Positions 1 through 9,000 of a stretch of DNA of 27,501 nucleotides are shown in pieces. The notes under the pieces are model-generated. The model was not told the DNA's origin, did not search any database, and saw nothing but the letters and a program-made list of their open reading frames with translations. The stretch spans positions 1-27,501 of the forward strand of contig CAZSHI010000032.1 in NCBI GenBank assembly GCA_964606735.1, read 5' to 3'. Position numbers and translations under genes: made by a program. This stretch comes from UBA5109 sp964606735. Lineage in GTDB: Bacteria > Pseudomonadota > Gammaproteobacteria > Pseudomonadales > Pseudohongiellaceae. The first letter of the stretch is position 1; each line of letters begins with the position of its first letter.

Positions 1-1328
1 AGTTTGCCACCAATTACAGTTATAACTACATTGACCCCTATTATACGGTTGATGGTGTCAGTCGCAGCTTTGGTATTTCCTATAGCAAATCAGATTATGC
101 TGAATTGAATCTGACGAGCTATAGCACTAACCAGTTTGGGGTGAATGTCGGTTTTGGCTATCCTATTAATGAAACCCAGAATCTGAATTTTTCATTAGGC
201 TTTACCAATACTGAAATTCAAACAGGTTTTGGTCCGGTCCAAGAAATTGAAGGCAGTCCAAAGCTTGATCCGGCTATTACCAATTACATTGTTACGCCGG
301 CACGTCTTCAAGAATTCGTAGACCCTGACACCAATATTGTTTACCCGATATTGGATGCGGTGATCGCACCCTTGAGCAATTTGCCGAATACAGCTTTTCG
401 CGATTTTGACCCTGGTTTTGTTGATATTGAAGGCAACAAGTTTAACGACCTTACCCTGACGGCGGTCTGGAATCGAAACAACCTGATACAACCAGGCATC
501 TTTCCAAGAGGAGGTAATTCTCAAAACTTTTCGGTCCAGTTAGCTTTGCCCGGTAGTGACATGTCTTTTTATCGTATGCAGTTTTTTGCGGAAAACTATA
601 TTCCTCTTAACAGGTTTATCCCTTTCTTTTCAGATGCCTGGAACCTGCATTTTGATGTAAATCTCGGCTATGGTGATGCTTATGGCAGTTCGGAACGCTT
701 ACCCTTTTTCAGGAATTTTTATGCGGGAGGTCTAAGAACTGTCAGAGGTTATGAAGCCAACACCTTGGGGCCCAGAAGCACTTTTGCTGTTGACTACCTC
801 AAACAATTTACCGAGCTCCTGAAAGATGCCGATGGTAATATTTTCCTGGATGCTGCTGGGAACCCTCGTTATGACGCAACTTCTGAACAGGCTTATATAC
901 TGGAGCAAGCAGTGGATGCTAATGGCAACCCGATTTTTGATGCTACCGGCCAGCCAGTCTTTGTCGATGAATTATTTGCCAGGAGTCTTTATGTAGGGCG
1001 GGCGCAACCTTTTGGTGGAAATATACAGGCAGTCGGCACGGCAGAGATTATATTTCCTTTTGGCTTTCTGGAAGACCAATCGCGCCTGAGATCGAGCGTG
1101 TTTATCGATGGCGGTAATGTATTTTCCAGCTATTGTACGGATCGGCAAATTTCCCAGAATAACTGCTCAAATTTTTCTTTCGATGAATTTCGTTATTCTG
1201 CCGGCGTCTCGGTTAGCTGGTTCACTGGCATCATGGGGGTGATGACTTTCAGTCTTGCTAAACCGTTTAATAACAGTATCATTGATGAAAGTGAAACCTT
1301 TCAGTTCGACATTGGGACAAGTTTCTAG
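1..1328 (+). CDS. bamA: Outer membrane protein assembly factor BamA, C-terminal part (5' end outside window)
   Basis: The frame is open from base 3, so only the last 441 residues are visible: the end of the POTRA region at most, and the 16-strand Omp85 barrel. BamA is the outer-membrane insertase that folds beta-barrel proteins. Recognisable features are the FYAGG...TVRGY segment (VRGY at visible residues 247-250, the conserved loop L6 tip, VRGF in E. coli), the LPGSD strand segment, and a C-terminal beta-signal ending FQFDIGTSF with a terminal Phe. Two surface loops are long compared with E. coli: one between about 216 and 456, and the L6 region at about 760-1010, which carries Asp/Gly/Asn-rich octapeptide repeats. 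It is followed by skp, lpxD, fabZ, lpxA and lpxB, the usual envelope-biogenesis order. Identity is secure; the true start lies upstream of the window. Confidence 0.96.
   Translation, partial: FATNYSYNYIDPYYTVDGVSRSFGISYSKSDYAELNLTSYSTNQFGVNVGFGYPINETQNLNFSLGFTNTEIQTGFGPVQEIEGSPKLDPAITNYIVTPARLQEFVDPDTNIVYPILDAVIAPLSNLPNTAFRDFDPGFVDIEGNKFNDLTLTAVWNRNNLIQPGIFPRGGNSQNFSVQLALPGSDMSFYRMQFFAENYIPLNRFIPFFSDAWNLHFDVNLGYGDAYGSSERLPFFRNFYAGGLRTVRGYEANTLGPRSTFAVDYLKQFTELLKDADGNIFLDAAGNPRYDATSEQAYILEQAVDANGNPIFDATGQPVFVDELFARSLYVGRAQPFGGNIQAVGTAEIIFPFGFLEDQSRLRSSVFIDGGNVFSSYCTDRQISQNNCSNFSFDEFRYSAGVSVSWFTGIMGVMTFSLAKPFNNSIIDESETFQFDIGTSF
825..962 (+). repeat. Octapeptide repeats (DAxGNPxF-like) in BamA surface loop
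   Basis: Within bamA, 24-base units encode DADGNIFL (825-848), DAAGNPRY (849-872), DATSEQAY (873-896, degenerate), a six-residue spacer ILEQAV (897-914), then DANGNPIF (915-938) and DATGQPVF (939-962). They lie after the VRGY tip, in the part of loop L6 expected to face outside the cell. The units are similar in protein but diverged in DNA, so this is an old duplication rather than a recent slippage tract. A function such as calcium binding or surface shielding would be a guess. Confidence 0.8.
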
Positions 1329-1424
1329 GCGGGAAAAATCTGGACTTATTTGTAGGGGAAAAGCCAATTGCATGCCAGGATGCAGGGCGCAAAAATCAAC
1401 TAATTTTGCTGTAGGGTATTTAAA

Positions 1425-1952
1425 ATGAAAAAGCTATCAACAATTTCCATCGCGTTCATCAGTCTGCTTTTTGCTGGCATGGTGTCGGCACAGGATATGG
1501 ATCAGGGTGGTGCTTTAAAAGTTGCCGTTTTGGACATGGCGACAGCATTGTATAACTCAGATCTGGCCAATGCCGTTCAGCAGCAATTAAGTAATGATAC
1601 GGCTGCTGATTCCCAAAGAATTAGAGACCTGGCTGCAGAGGGAACCGCTTTACAGGAACGTTTGCAGGTGGATGCGGAAGTGATGAGCGAAGCGGAACGT
1701 CGACAAATTATGGAGCAACTCGAAGAAATTGGCGTACAGTATCAGTTTTTGGAAAACCGAGTTGATCAGCTGGTTCAGGAAAGAAGAAGTATTTTTGAGC
1801 AGACCTATTCATCCAATCTGATCCAGGCCATTACTGCTGTCGTTGAAGAAGAAGACTTTGATATTGTCCTGCGAGCTGAAGTCGCCCTGTTCTATAAGGA
1901 TGCCATGGATATTACTGCCCGTGTGACTGCCAAGTTGAACGAGCAGCAATAA
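1425..1952 (+). CDS. skp: Periplasmic chaperone Skp/OmpH
   Basis: The 175-residue protein has a clear Sec signal peptide (basic MKK, hydrophobic core about residues 5-18, cleavage after VSA at residue 22). The mature part contains a KVAVLDMATAL strand followed by a long Glu/Gln/Arg-rich helix from about 45 to 130, the coiled-coil tentacles of the Skp trimer. Skp holds unfolded outer-membrane proteins in the periplasm before delivery to BamA, encoded just upstream. It is slightly longer than E. coli Skp (161 residues). The ATG at 1425 is chosen because it begins the signal peptide; the upstream GTAGGG is only a weak ribosome site. About 96 bases separate it from bamA, with no obvious terminator. 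Confidence 0.93.
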   Translation: MKKLSTISIAFISLLFAGMVSAQDMDQGGALKVAVLDMATALYNSDLANAVQQQLSNDTAADSQRIRDLAAEGTALQERLQVDAEVMSEAERRQIMEQLEEIGVQYQFLENRVDQLVQERRSIFEQTYSSNLIQAITAVVEEEDFDIVLRAEVALFYKDAMDITARVTAKLNEQQ

Positions 1953-1962
1953 CACCTGCAGT

Positions 1963-2982
1963 GTGAAAAACTTGCCCACCTATGATCTGGCCAGCCTGGC
2001 TGAACTGCTCCAGGTTGAATTGCAGGGTGATCCTGCAATCAGGATTTCAGGGCTGGCCACTCTCGCAAAGGCAGGGCAAGAGGATTTAAGTTTCTACCAT
2101 AACCCGCTGTACTTTCAGAATCTGCAAGAGAGCAAGGCTGCTGCTGTTATTATCAGTTCAGTCGAGGCTGATAAATTTGCAGGCAATAAACTGCTCACAG
2201 ATGATCCCTATCTCTGTTATGCCAAGGCTTCCCATTATTTTAAAAAGCACCGTGATACGGGCACGGGTATAGCGCCAACAGCTAAGGTTCACTCCAGTGC
2301 CAAACTGGGCAAGGATGTCAGCATTGGGCACGGCACCCTTATTGAGCAGGATGTCACTCTGGCTGATGGAGTCAGTATAGGAGCCAACTGTTGTATCGGG
2401 CAGGGAACAATTATCGGCGAGGGTTCACAAATAGATAACCTTGTCACTATCGCGCATGAAGTGAGTATCGGCAAAAGGGCAACTATCTACGCAGGCGTGG
2501 TTATTGGGAGTGATGGTTTCGGCTTTGCCAGAGCCAAAGGCGTCTATCACAAAATTGCCCAGTTGGGCTCTGTCAACATCGGCGATGATGTGGAGATTGG
2601 CGCCAATACCTGTATTGATCGTGGCGCCCTGGATGATACGGTGATTGGTAATGGCGTCAAAATCGATAATCAGGTACAAATAGCGCACAATGTCCAAGTC
2701 GGGGATAATACGGTTATCTGTGGATGCAGTGCCGTCGCAGGCAGCGCTACCATAGGTCGTAATTGCGTGATTGCTGGCGGCGTGGGCATCATCAATCATG
2801 TCGAGATCGTTGATAATGTCACGGTTACAGCGATGTCGCTGGTCAATCAGTCTATCAGGAAAGCGGGCAGCTACTCATCCGGCACAGGGCTTTCCGAGAC
2901 TCATGAATGGAAAAAAAATATTGTGCGCTTCAGACAGTTGGATAGCATGACAAAGACGCTGAAGAAGTATTTTAGTAAATAA
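1963..2982 (+). CDS. lpxD: UDP-3-O-acylglucosamine N-acyltransferase LpxD
   Basis: LpxD adds the second (N-linked) 3-hydroxyacyl chain from acyl-ACP to UDP-3-O-acylglucosamine, the third step of lipid A synthesis. The 339-residue length matches E. coli (341). An N-terminal uridine-binding domain (about 1-100) is followed by left-handed beta-helix hexapeptide repeats (about 105-300) and a C-terminal helix. The segment NTCIDRGALDDTVIGNGVK and the catalytic histidine in QIAHNV (His242) are present. The start is GTG at 1963, 10 bases after skp stops. It has no convincing Shine-Dalgarno sequence, so translation may be coupled to skp. No closer ATG fits the family's N terminus. Confidence 0.95.
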   Translation: MKNLPTYDLASLAELLQVELQGDPAIRISGLATLAKAGQEDLSFYHNPLYFQNLQESKAAAVIISSVEADKFAGNKLLTDDPYLCYAKASHYFKKHRDTGTGIAPTAKVHSSAKLGKDVSIGHGTLIEQDVTLADGVSIGANCCIGQGTIIGEGSQIDNLVTIAHEVSIGKRATIYAGVVIGSDGFGFARAKGVYHKIAQLGSVNIGDDVEIGANTCIDRGALDDTVIGNGVKIDNQVQIAHNVQVGDNTVICGCSAVAGSATIGRNCVIAGGVGIINHVEIVDNVTVTAMSLVNQSIRKAGSYSSGTGLSETHEWKKNIVRFRQLDSMTKTLKKYFSK

Positions 2983-2997
2983 CAGGTACAGGTTTGA

Positions 2998-3456
2998 ATG
3001 TCAGGTAATGAAACTATGATGCATATCGACGAAATTAAAGATTACTTACCTCAGCGTTATCCATTTTTAATGGTGGATCGAGTGCTGGAAATCGAGCTGA
3101 ATAAATCCATCAAAGCCTATAAAAACGTCACGACCAATGAAGAGTTCTTTCTGGGGCACTTTCCGCATAAGCCTATCATGCCTGGCGTGATGATCATTGA
3201 AGCCTTGGCGCAGGCTGCTGGCGTGCTGGGTTTCAAGAGTCAGGAAAAGAAACCGCGTGATGGCTATCTTTACTATTTTGTCGGGGCAGACCAGGTTCGC
3301 TTCAAAAAGCCGGTTGTGCCTGGAGATCAGCTGGTTCTTGAAGCTGAAATTATCACAGTGCGTCGGGGCATCTATAAATTTCAGTGTAAAGCCACCGTTG
3401 ATGGTGAGCTGGCATGTGAAGCGGTAATACTCTGTGCTGAAAGGCAGGAGAAGTAG
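2998..3456 (+). CDS. fabZ: 3-hydroxyacyl-[ACP] dehydratase FabZ
   Basis: FabZ dehydrates 3-hydroxyacyl-ACP in the elongation cycle of type II fatty acid synthesis. It competes with LpxA and LpxD, which use the same 3-hydroxyacyl-ACP pool, and so shares their operon. The 152-residue hot-dog-fold protein has the catalytic pair His54 (in FLGHFPHKPIMPG) and Glu68 (in IIEALAQAAG), at the same numbers as E. coli FabZ. The ATG at 2998 gives the family length. An internal ATG pair at 3016-3021 is a possible but less likely start. The ORF begins 15 bases after lpxD. Confidence 0.96.
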   Translation: MSGNETMMHIDEIKDYLPQRYPFLMVDRVLEIELNKSIKAYKNVTTNEEFFLGHFPHKPIMPGVMIIEALAQAAGVLGFKSQEKKPRDGYLYYFVGADQVRFKKPVVPGDQLVLEAEIITVRRGIYKFQCKATVDGELACEAVILCAERQEK

Positions 3457-3469
3457 AGCAGGTGATCTT

Positions 3470-4240
3470 ATGGGTGCCAATGAACCTCTCATTGATCCTT
3501 CCGCCAAGATTGGTAAAAACGTAGAAATCGGCCCCTGGTCAATTATTGGCCCAGGCGTTGAAATCGGTGATGACTGTCGGATTGCTTCACATGTTGTGAT
3601 ACGAAGTCATACCAAGCTGGGGAAGAACAACCAGATCTTTCAGTTTGCTTCAGTCGGGGAAGACCCGTCTGATCTTAAATACAAAGGTGAGGAAACCTTT
3701 CTCGAGCTGGGTGACAACAATGTTATCCGAGAAGGTGCAACCCTGCACAGGGGAACCGGTGTTGGTGGCGGTATCACCAGAATTGGTTCTGACAATCTTT
3801 TCATGCCCTATACCCATGTGGCGCATGACTGCATTGTTGGCAACCATGTTATTTTTTCCAATAATGCCGCAGTCAGCGGGCATGTAGAGATAGGTGACTG
3901 GGCTATACTAGCCGGATATGCAGGGGTCTATCAGTTTCTGAAGATTGGCCCCCACAGTTTTGTCGGAGGCCTGACACATGTCAATATGGATGTTCCGGCC
4001 TACGTGATTGTCAACGGCAATCCGCCAACAGCGCGTGGCATTAACAGCACAGGTCTGGAGCGTCGTGGCTTTAAAAAAGACCTGATCAGAATCCTGCGTC
4101 AGGCCTATAAAATCTTGTATCGTGATGGCAAAACAACCGAACAGGCGCTTGGTGAAATCGGCCAATTCGTGACAGATTACCCCGAGGTTCAGGTCTTGAT
4201 TGATTCTGTGCGCTCCTCCAGCAAGGGTATTACCCGCTAA
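3470..4240 (+). CDS. lpxA: UDP-N-acetylglucosamine O-acyltransferase LpxA
   Basis: LpxA transfers a 3-hydroxyacyl chain from ACP to UDP-GlcNAc, the first step of lipid A synthesis. The beta-helix of hexapeptide repeats fills residues 8-185, with a helical C-terminal domain after it. Compared with E. coli LpxA (offset 6), catalytic His119 (THVAHDC), Lys70, His138 and the Arg in GLERRGF are kept, and Gly167 matches Gly173 of the acyl-length ruler. The residue equivalent to His160 is Tyr154 (codon at 3929). I chose ATG 3470 because GCAGGTG lies just upstream and the protein then has 256 residues (E. coli 262). A longer frame from GTG 3434 would overlap fabZ and add residues unlike the family. 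Confidence 0.95.
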   Translation: MGANEPLIDPSAKIGKNVEIGPWSIIGPGVEIGDDCRIASHVVIRSHTKLGKNNQIFQFASVGEDPSDLKYKGEETFLELGDNNVIREGATLHRGTGVGGGITRIGSDNLFMPYTHVAHDCIVGNHVIFSNNAAVSGHVEIGDWAILAGYAGVYQFLKIGPHSFVGGLTHVNMDVPAYVIVNGNPPTARGINSTGLERRGFKKDLIRILRQAYKILYRDGKTTEQALGEIGQFVTDYPEVQVLIDSVRSSSKGITR

Positions 4241-5395
4241 GTGCCAATGAATGAAGTCCTGCGAATCGGAATATTGGCCGGCGAAAATTCCGGGGATATT
4301 CTGGGAGCAGGTCTGATGTCAGCGATTAAGCAGTTGCATCCATCAGTCCGCTTTGAAGGTATCGGCGGAGAACTCATGACAGAACAGGGTCTGGAATCGA
4401 TGGTGCCTATGGAGCGTCTGTCGGTGATGGGGCTGATCGAGCCCCTCAAACGGCTTGGTGAATTACTGGGAATCCGTAAACAGGTCCGCCAGCATTTTCT
4501 CGCCAATCCGCCGGCACTGTTTATTGGTATTGATTCGCCTGACTTTAATCTCGGATTGGAAAAACAGCTCAAGGCTGCCGGCATCAAGACCGTGCACTAT
4601 GTCAGCCCTTCCGTCTGGGCCTGGCGGCAGAAGCGGATCAGGAAAATTCAAAAAGCAGTAGACCTGATGCTGACCCTGTTTCCTTTTGAAGCGCAGTTTT
4701 ATCAGACACATGACATAGCGGTGGTGCATGTTGGTCACCCACTGGCGGATATCATTCCTATGCAAACCGAATCAGCTGAGGCCCGACAACAACTGGGTCT
4801 GTCCGCCGACAACATGCTGCTGGCCATGCTGCCAGGCAGTCGTTCATCTGAAGTCTTCCGTCTGGCACCAGAATTTCTTGCCTGTGCTGAGCGTTGTCGA
4901 CAGCAGTGGCCTGACATGCAATTTGCCATTCCCTGTGCCAATCCTGAGCGTTACCGGGAACTGGAAGCGCTACTCAAGTCTGATTTCCCATCCTTACCGG
5001 TGAGACTGTTTCAAGGTCGCTCACGTGAGGTCATGGCTGCAGCAGACTGTATTCTCATCGCATCGGGAACGGCGACGCTGGAAGCGCTGCTGCTGAAAAA
5101 GCCCATGCTGGTTTGCTATAAAATGGCGCCACTTTCCTATGCGATTATATCGAGAATGTTAAAAGTGCCTTATTTTTCCCTGCCGAACCTGTTGGCGGGT
5201 AAAAAGCTGGTTGCTGAAAAGGTTCAGCAGGACGTAGAGGCAGAGAGTCTCTATCGGGATATCAGCAGGCTGTTAGAAAATAAAGAGGCTCAGGCAAGCC
5301 TGAATCGGGAATATCAGGAAATTCATGAGCAGCTCCGCTTATCAGCCAACGAAAGGGCAGCTCAGGCTGTATTGGACTTGATCCATGCCGCTTGA
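4241..5395 (+). CDS. lpxB: Lipid-A-disaccharide synthase LpxB
   Basis: LpxB joins UDP-2,3-diacylglucosamine to lipid X to form the disaccharide core of lipid A at the inner face of the inner membrane. Family signatures include ILAGENSGDILGAGL near the N terminus, GIDSPDFN, HYVSPSVWAWRQKRI, LLPGSRSSEV and SLPNLLAG. The 384 residues match E. coli (382). The GTG start directly abuts the lpxA stop codon. An in-frame ATG at 4247 is an equally plausible start two codons later, and neither has a strong ribosome site, so coupling to lpxA is likely. The final 11 bases overlap rnhB. Confidence 0.95.
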   Translation: MPMNEVLRIGILAGENSGDILGAGLMSAIKQLHPSVRFEGIGGELMTEQGLESMVPMERLSVMGLIEPLKRLGELLGIRKQVRQHFLANPPALFIGIDSPDFNLGLEKQLKAAGIKTVHYVSPSVWAWRQKRIRKIQKAVDLMLTLFPFEAQFYQTHDIAVVHVGHPLADIIPMQTESAEARQQLGLSADNMLLAMLPGSRSSEVFRLAPEFLACAERCRQQWPDMQFAIPCANPERYRELEALLKSDFPSLPVRLFQGRSREVMAAADCILIASGTATLEALLLKKPMLVCYKMAPLSYAIISRMLKVPYFSLPNLLAGKKLVAEKVQQDVEAESLYRDISRLLENKEAQASLNREYQEIHEQLRLSANERAAQAVLDLIHAA

Positions 5396-5999
5396 GGGGC
5401 TGCAATTCTGTGAGCCCGATGAGGCGCTTATGGAAGGCATAGCCGGTGTTGATGAAGCAGGAAGAGGGCCGCTGGCGGGTAATGTTGTTGCGGCAGCGGT
5501 GATCCTGGATCCCCGGCAAATTCCACCGGGCCTTAATGATTCAAAAAAACTGAGTGCTGCCAGGCGCGAAGCCTTATCTGAGCAGATACAGCAATGTGCC
5601 CTGAGTTTTGCGATAGCTGAAGCCAGTGTTGAAGAAATAGACCATCTGAATATCCTGCAGGCATCCATGTTGGCCATGCGCAGGGCAGTTCAGGGACTTT
5701 CATGCTTGCCAAGCTTTGTTTATGTTGATGGTAATCGCTGCCCAGACTGGGCATATGCCTCCCGAGCCTTGGTCAAAGGAGATAGTCGGATTCTCTGTAT
5801 AGCGGCTGCCTCCATACTGGCCAAGGTCTACCGTGACAAAAGCCTGCTTCAGCTACATGAACAATACCCGCAATACGGTTTTGCCAGGCACAAGGGATAT
5901 CCGACCCCTGAGCATCTGCAAGCACTGCAGCAATACGGAGTAACGGCGGTACACCGGCGTTCCTATGCGCCGGTTCGCGCCATAATTAATGAGAAATGA
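5385..5999 (+). CDS. rnhB: Ribonuclease HII
   Basis: RNase HII cuts 5' to ribonucleotides embedded in DNA and so starts ribonucleotide excision repair. The 204-residue protein (E. coli 198) has the active-site pair Asp23-Glu24 in GVDEAGRGPLAG, a further acidic residue Asp115 in YVDGNRCP, and the KGDSR...AAASILAKVYRD and YGFARHKGYPT segments typical of bacterial type 2 enzymes. The ATG at 5385 overlaps the last 11 bases of lpxB, which points to coupled translation. The lpxB-rnhB-dnaE order is widely conserved in gammaproteobacteria. Confidence 0.95.
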   Translation: MPLEGLQFCEPDEALMEGIAGVDEAGRGPLAGNVVAAAVILDPRQIPPGLNDSKKLSAARREALSEQIQQCALSFAIAEASVEEIDHLNILQASMLAMRRAVQGLSCLPSFVYVDGNRCPDWAYASRALVKGDSRILCIAAASILAKVYRDKSLLQLHEQYPQYGFARHKGYPTPEHLQALQQYGVTAVHRRSYAPVRAIINEK

Positions 6000-6059
6000 G
6001 CTTGTCAGCTTTTCTGCAATCTCGTTACACTTGCTGCATCATTGTTTGCTGTACCTGCT

Positions 6060-9000
6060 ATGACTGATTCACCTGCATTCATCCATCTGAAGGTTCATTC
6101 TGAATACTCCCTCGTTGATGGTCTGGTTCGAATTCCCGAACTTGTTAATCGGGCTGCAGAGTTAGGACAGCCGGCTGTAGCGCTGACAGATCTGACGAAT
6201 TTCTATGCCCTGATCAAATTCTACAGTGGCGCAATCAGTAAAGGCCTCAAACCAATCTGTGGCTGTGATCTGCGAGTTTGTGATTCGGACAACAGCGATA
6301 GTGCGACACCGCTCACATTTTTAATAAAGAATATTAAGGGATATCATAATCTTATAACACTTATCTCGAAATCTTATCAAGAAGGTCAACGGCGTGGGCA
6401 AATACTTACGCAACGGGAATGGATCGAAGCCCATCAAGAGGGCCTTATTGTTCTGTCGGGGGGGCGGGAAGGTTCTATCGGTCAGGCCCTCCTCAAGGAT
6501 GATGAAATACTGGCAAAGGCTGAACTTAACTATTGGATGAAGCTTTTCCCCGATAGTTTCTATCTGGAGCTGCAACGGACAGATCGGCCGGGTGAAGAGC
6601 AGTATATTCATCAGGCAGTGGAATTGAGCAGCCAGTTCGACTGCCCGGTGGTGGCCAGTAATGACGTCAGATTCCTGCGGGAGGAAGAGTTCGAAGCACA
6701 CGAAGCGCGTGTCTGTATCAATGACCGCCGTACTCTGGATGATCCCAGGCGCCCGCGCCATTATTCAGAGCGTCAGCACCTGCGAAGCACCCAGGAAATG
6801 CAGGAACTGTTCAAAGATATTCCAGAAGCACTCAGCAATACAGTGGAAATAGCAAAACGTTGTAACCTGGAACTTTCTCTGGGAACACCACGACTGCCGG
6901 AATACCCGGTACCTGAGGGTATGAGTGTCAATGACTACCTGCGCGAGTTAAGTGAACAGGGCCTCAGCGAAAGACTGCTAGAGGCTACGACCAAGGAGCC
7001 CGACCAGGAAATGCGCCAGCGCTATCAGCAGCGCCTGGATTTCGAGCTGGGCATCATCAATCAGATGGGCTTTCCGGGGTACTTCCTGATTGTTATGGAG
7101 TTTATTCAATGGGCCAAGGAAAACGGTGTACCGGTTGGCCCCGGCAGGGGGTCTGGTGCCGGATCGCTGGTTGCCTACGCCTTGCGTATCACTGATCTGG
7201 ATCCGCTGGCTTATGACTTGCTGTTTGAACGTTTCCTCAATCCGGAACGTATTTCCATGCCGGATTTTGATGTTGATTTTTGCATGGATGGCCGGGACCG
7301 GGTCATCGAGCATGTAGCTGATCGTTATGGCCGGGATGCTGTATCCCAGATCATCACCTTTGGCACCATGGCCGCCAAAGGAGTAATACGTGATGTCGCA
7401 CGTGTTCAGGGAAAATCCTATGCCCTGGCGGACAAACTCTCCAAGCTGGTGCCTTTTGAGCTGGGCATGACGCTGGAAAAAGCCATGAATGAAGAGCCCC
7501 AGCTGGCAGAATTCGTCGCCAACGACGAAGAGGCTGAGGAAATCATGGAGATGGCCTTCAAACTGGAAGGCCTGGTACGCAATGTCGGGAAGCATGCCGG
7601 TGGGGTGGTTATCGCTCCTGGCAAGCTGACAGATTTCACCCCTTTGTACTGTGATGAAACCGGAGCCAACCTGGTCACACAGTTCGATATGAGCGATGTC
7701 GAAAAGGCCGGACTGGTCAAGTTTGATTTCCTTGGCTTACGGACACTGACCATCATCAACTGGGCTGTTGAGATGATCAATACGGAAAACAAGGCCAGCA
7801 AGGAGCAGGGTGAAACACTCGATATCAGTCATATCCCGCTGGATGATCCAGGTGTTTACCAGTTGCTGATGAGCGGAGAGACGACCGCTGTCTTCCAGCT
7901 TGAATCCAAAGGCATGAAAGAGCTGATAAAACGTCTGAAGCCCAATACCTTCGAAGATATTGTTGCACTGGTGGCCCTGTATCGTCCGGGTCCGCTCGGT
8001 TCGGGCATGGTAGATGATTTCATCAGCCGCAAACACGGTGCTGAAGTCGCTTACCCGCATCCCTTGCTGGAGCCCATCCTGAAAAATACTTATGGGGTGA
8101 TTCTTTATCAGGAACAGGTCATGCAGATTGCCCAGGTGCTGGCTGATTACAGTCTGGGAGGCGCAGATGTTCTGCGCCGCGCCATGGGCAAGAAAAAACC
8201 TGAAGAAATGCAAAAGCAGCGCGAGATTTTCATGGAGGGCGCCACCAGGAATCAAATCGATACGAAGCAGGCCGAGTATATTTTCGAATTGATGGAGAAA
8301 TTTGCCGGTTACGGATTTAACAAATCCCATTCGGCAGCCTATGCGCTGGTGTCTTACCAAACTGCCTGGCTAAAACGACATTATCCTGCTCATTTCATGG
8401 CCTCTGTACTATCGGCGGATATGCAGAACACCGACAAGATTGTTGTGCTAGCCGATGAATGCCGACGCATGAATCTGCCCTTGCATGCCCCTGATGTCAA
8501 TCTGGGACGTTATGGTTTCACCGTGGACTATGAAGCGGGGATGCCGCAGGTGATTTATGGTCTGGGTGCCATCAAGGGGCTGGGAGAAGGGCCAATTGAA
8601 AACATCATCAAGACCCGTGAGGAAAGCGGAGCTTTTAAAAATCTGTTCGATTTCTGTCAACGGGTTGACCTCAGCGTCATTAACAAGCGTTCAATTGAAG
8701 CGCTGATCCGTTCTGGCGCCTTTGACTCGATCAGTGCCGATACGGATCGAGCTATTTTACTGGCCTGCATGAGTGAGGCCATCAAGACGGCTGAGCAGAC
8801 AGCACGGATTCAGGAAAGCGGGGTGGAAGATCTGTTTGGCAATCTGCTGCCGGCCGATGCTGCTGATGAGGACGTGTATGCTTCCTACCGTCATATCCGC
8901 CCCTGGAGTGAACAGCGACGTTTGCAGGAAGAAAAGGAAAGCCTGGGCCTGTATCTATCCGGACATCCGATAGAAGAATATTTGCCGGAAATTGCCAGAA

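Noticed and set aside
3434..3469. Longer lpxA start (GTG 3434) overlapping fabZ
   Set aside because: The 12 added residues do not resemble LpxA, and ATG 3470 has a better-placed purine-rich site.
6002..6030. TTGTCA followed 17 bases later by TTACAC as a dnaE promoter
   Set aside because: The -35 is good but the -10 is poor, and no extended -10 is present, so I do not list it.
7737..8360. Open frame of 207 codons on the minus strand inside dnaE
   Set aside because: It is antisense to a well-conserved region of dnaE, matches no family I know and has no ribosome site. It is a shadow of the real gene's codon use, as are similar antisense frames in pyrG (12010-12516), dnaE (6978-7595) and ispD (16122-16712).
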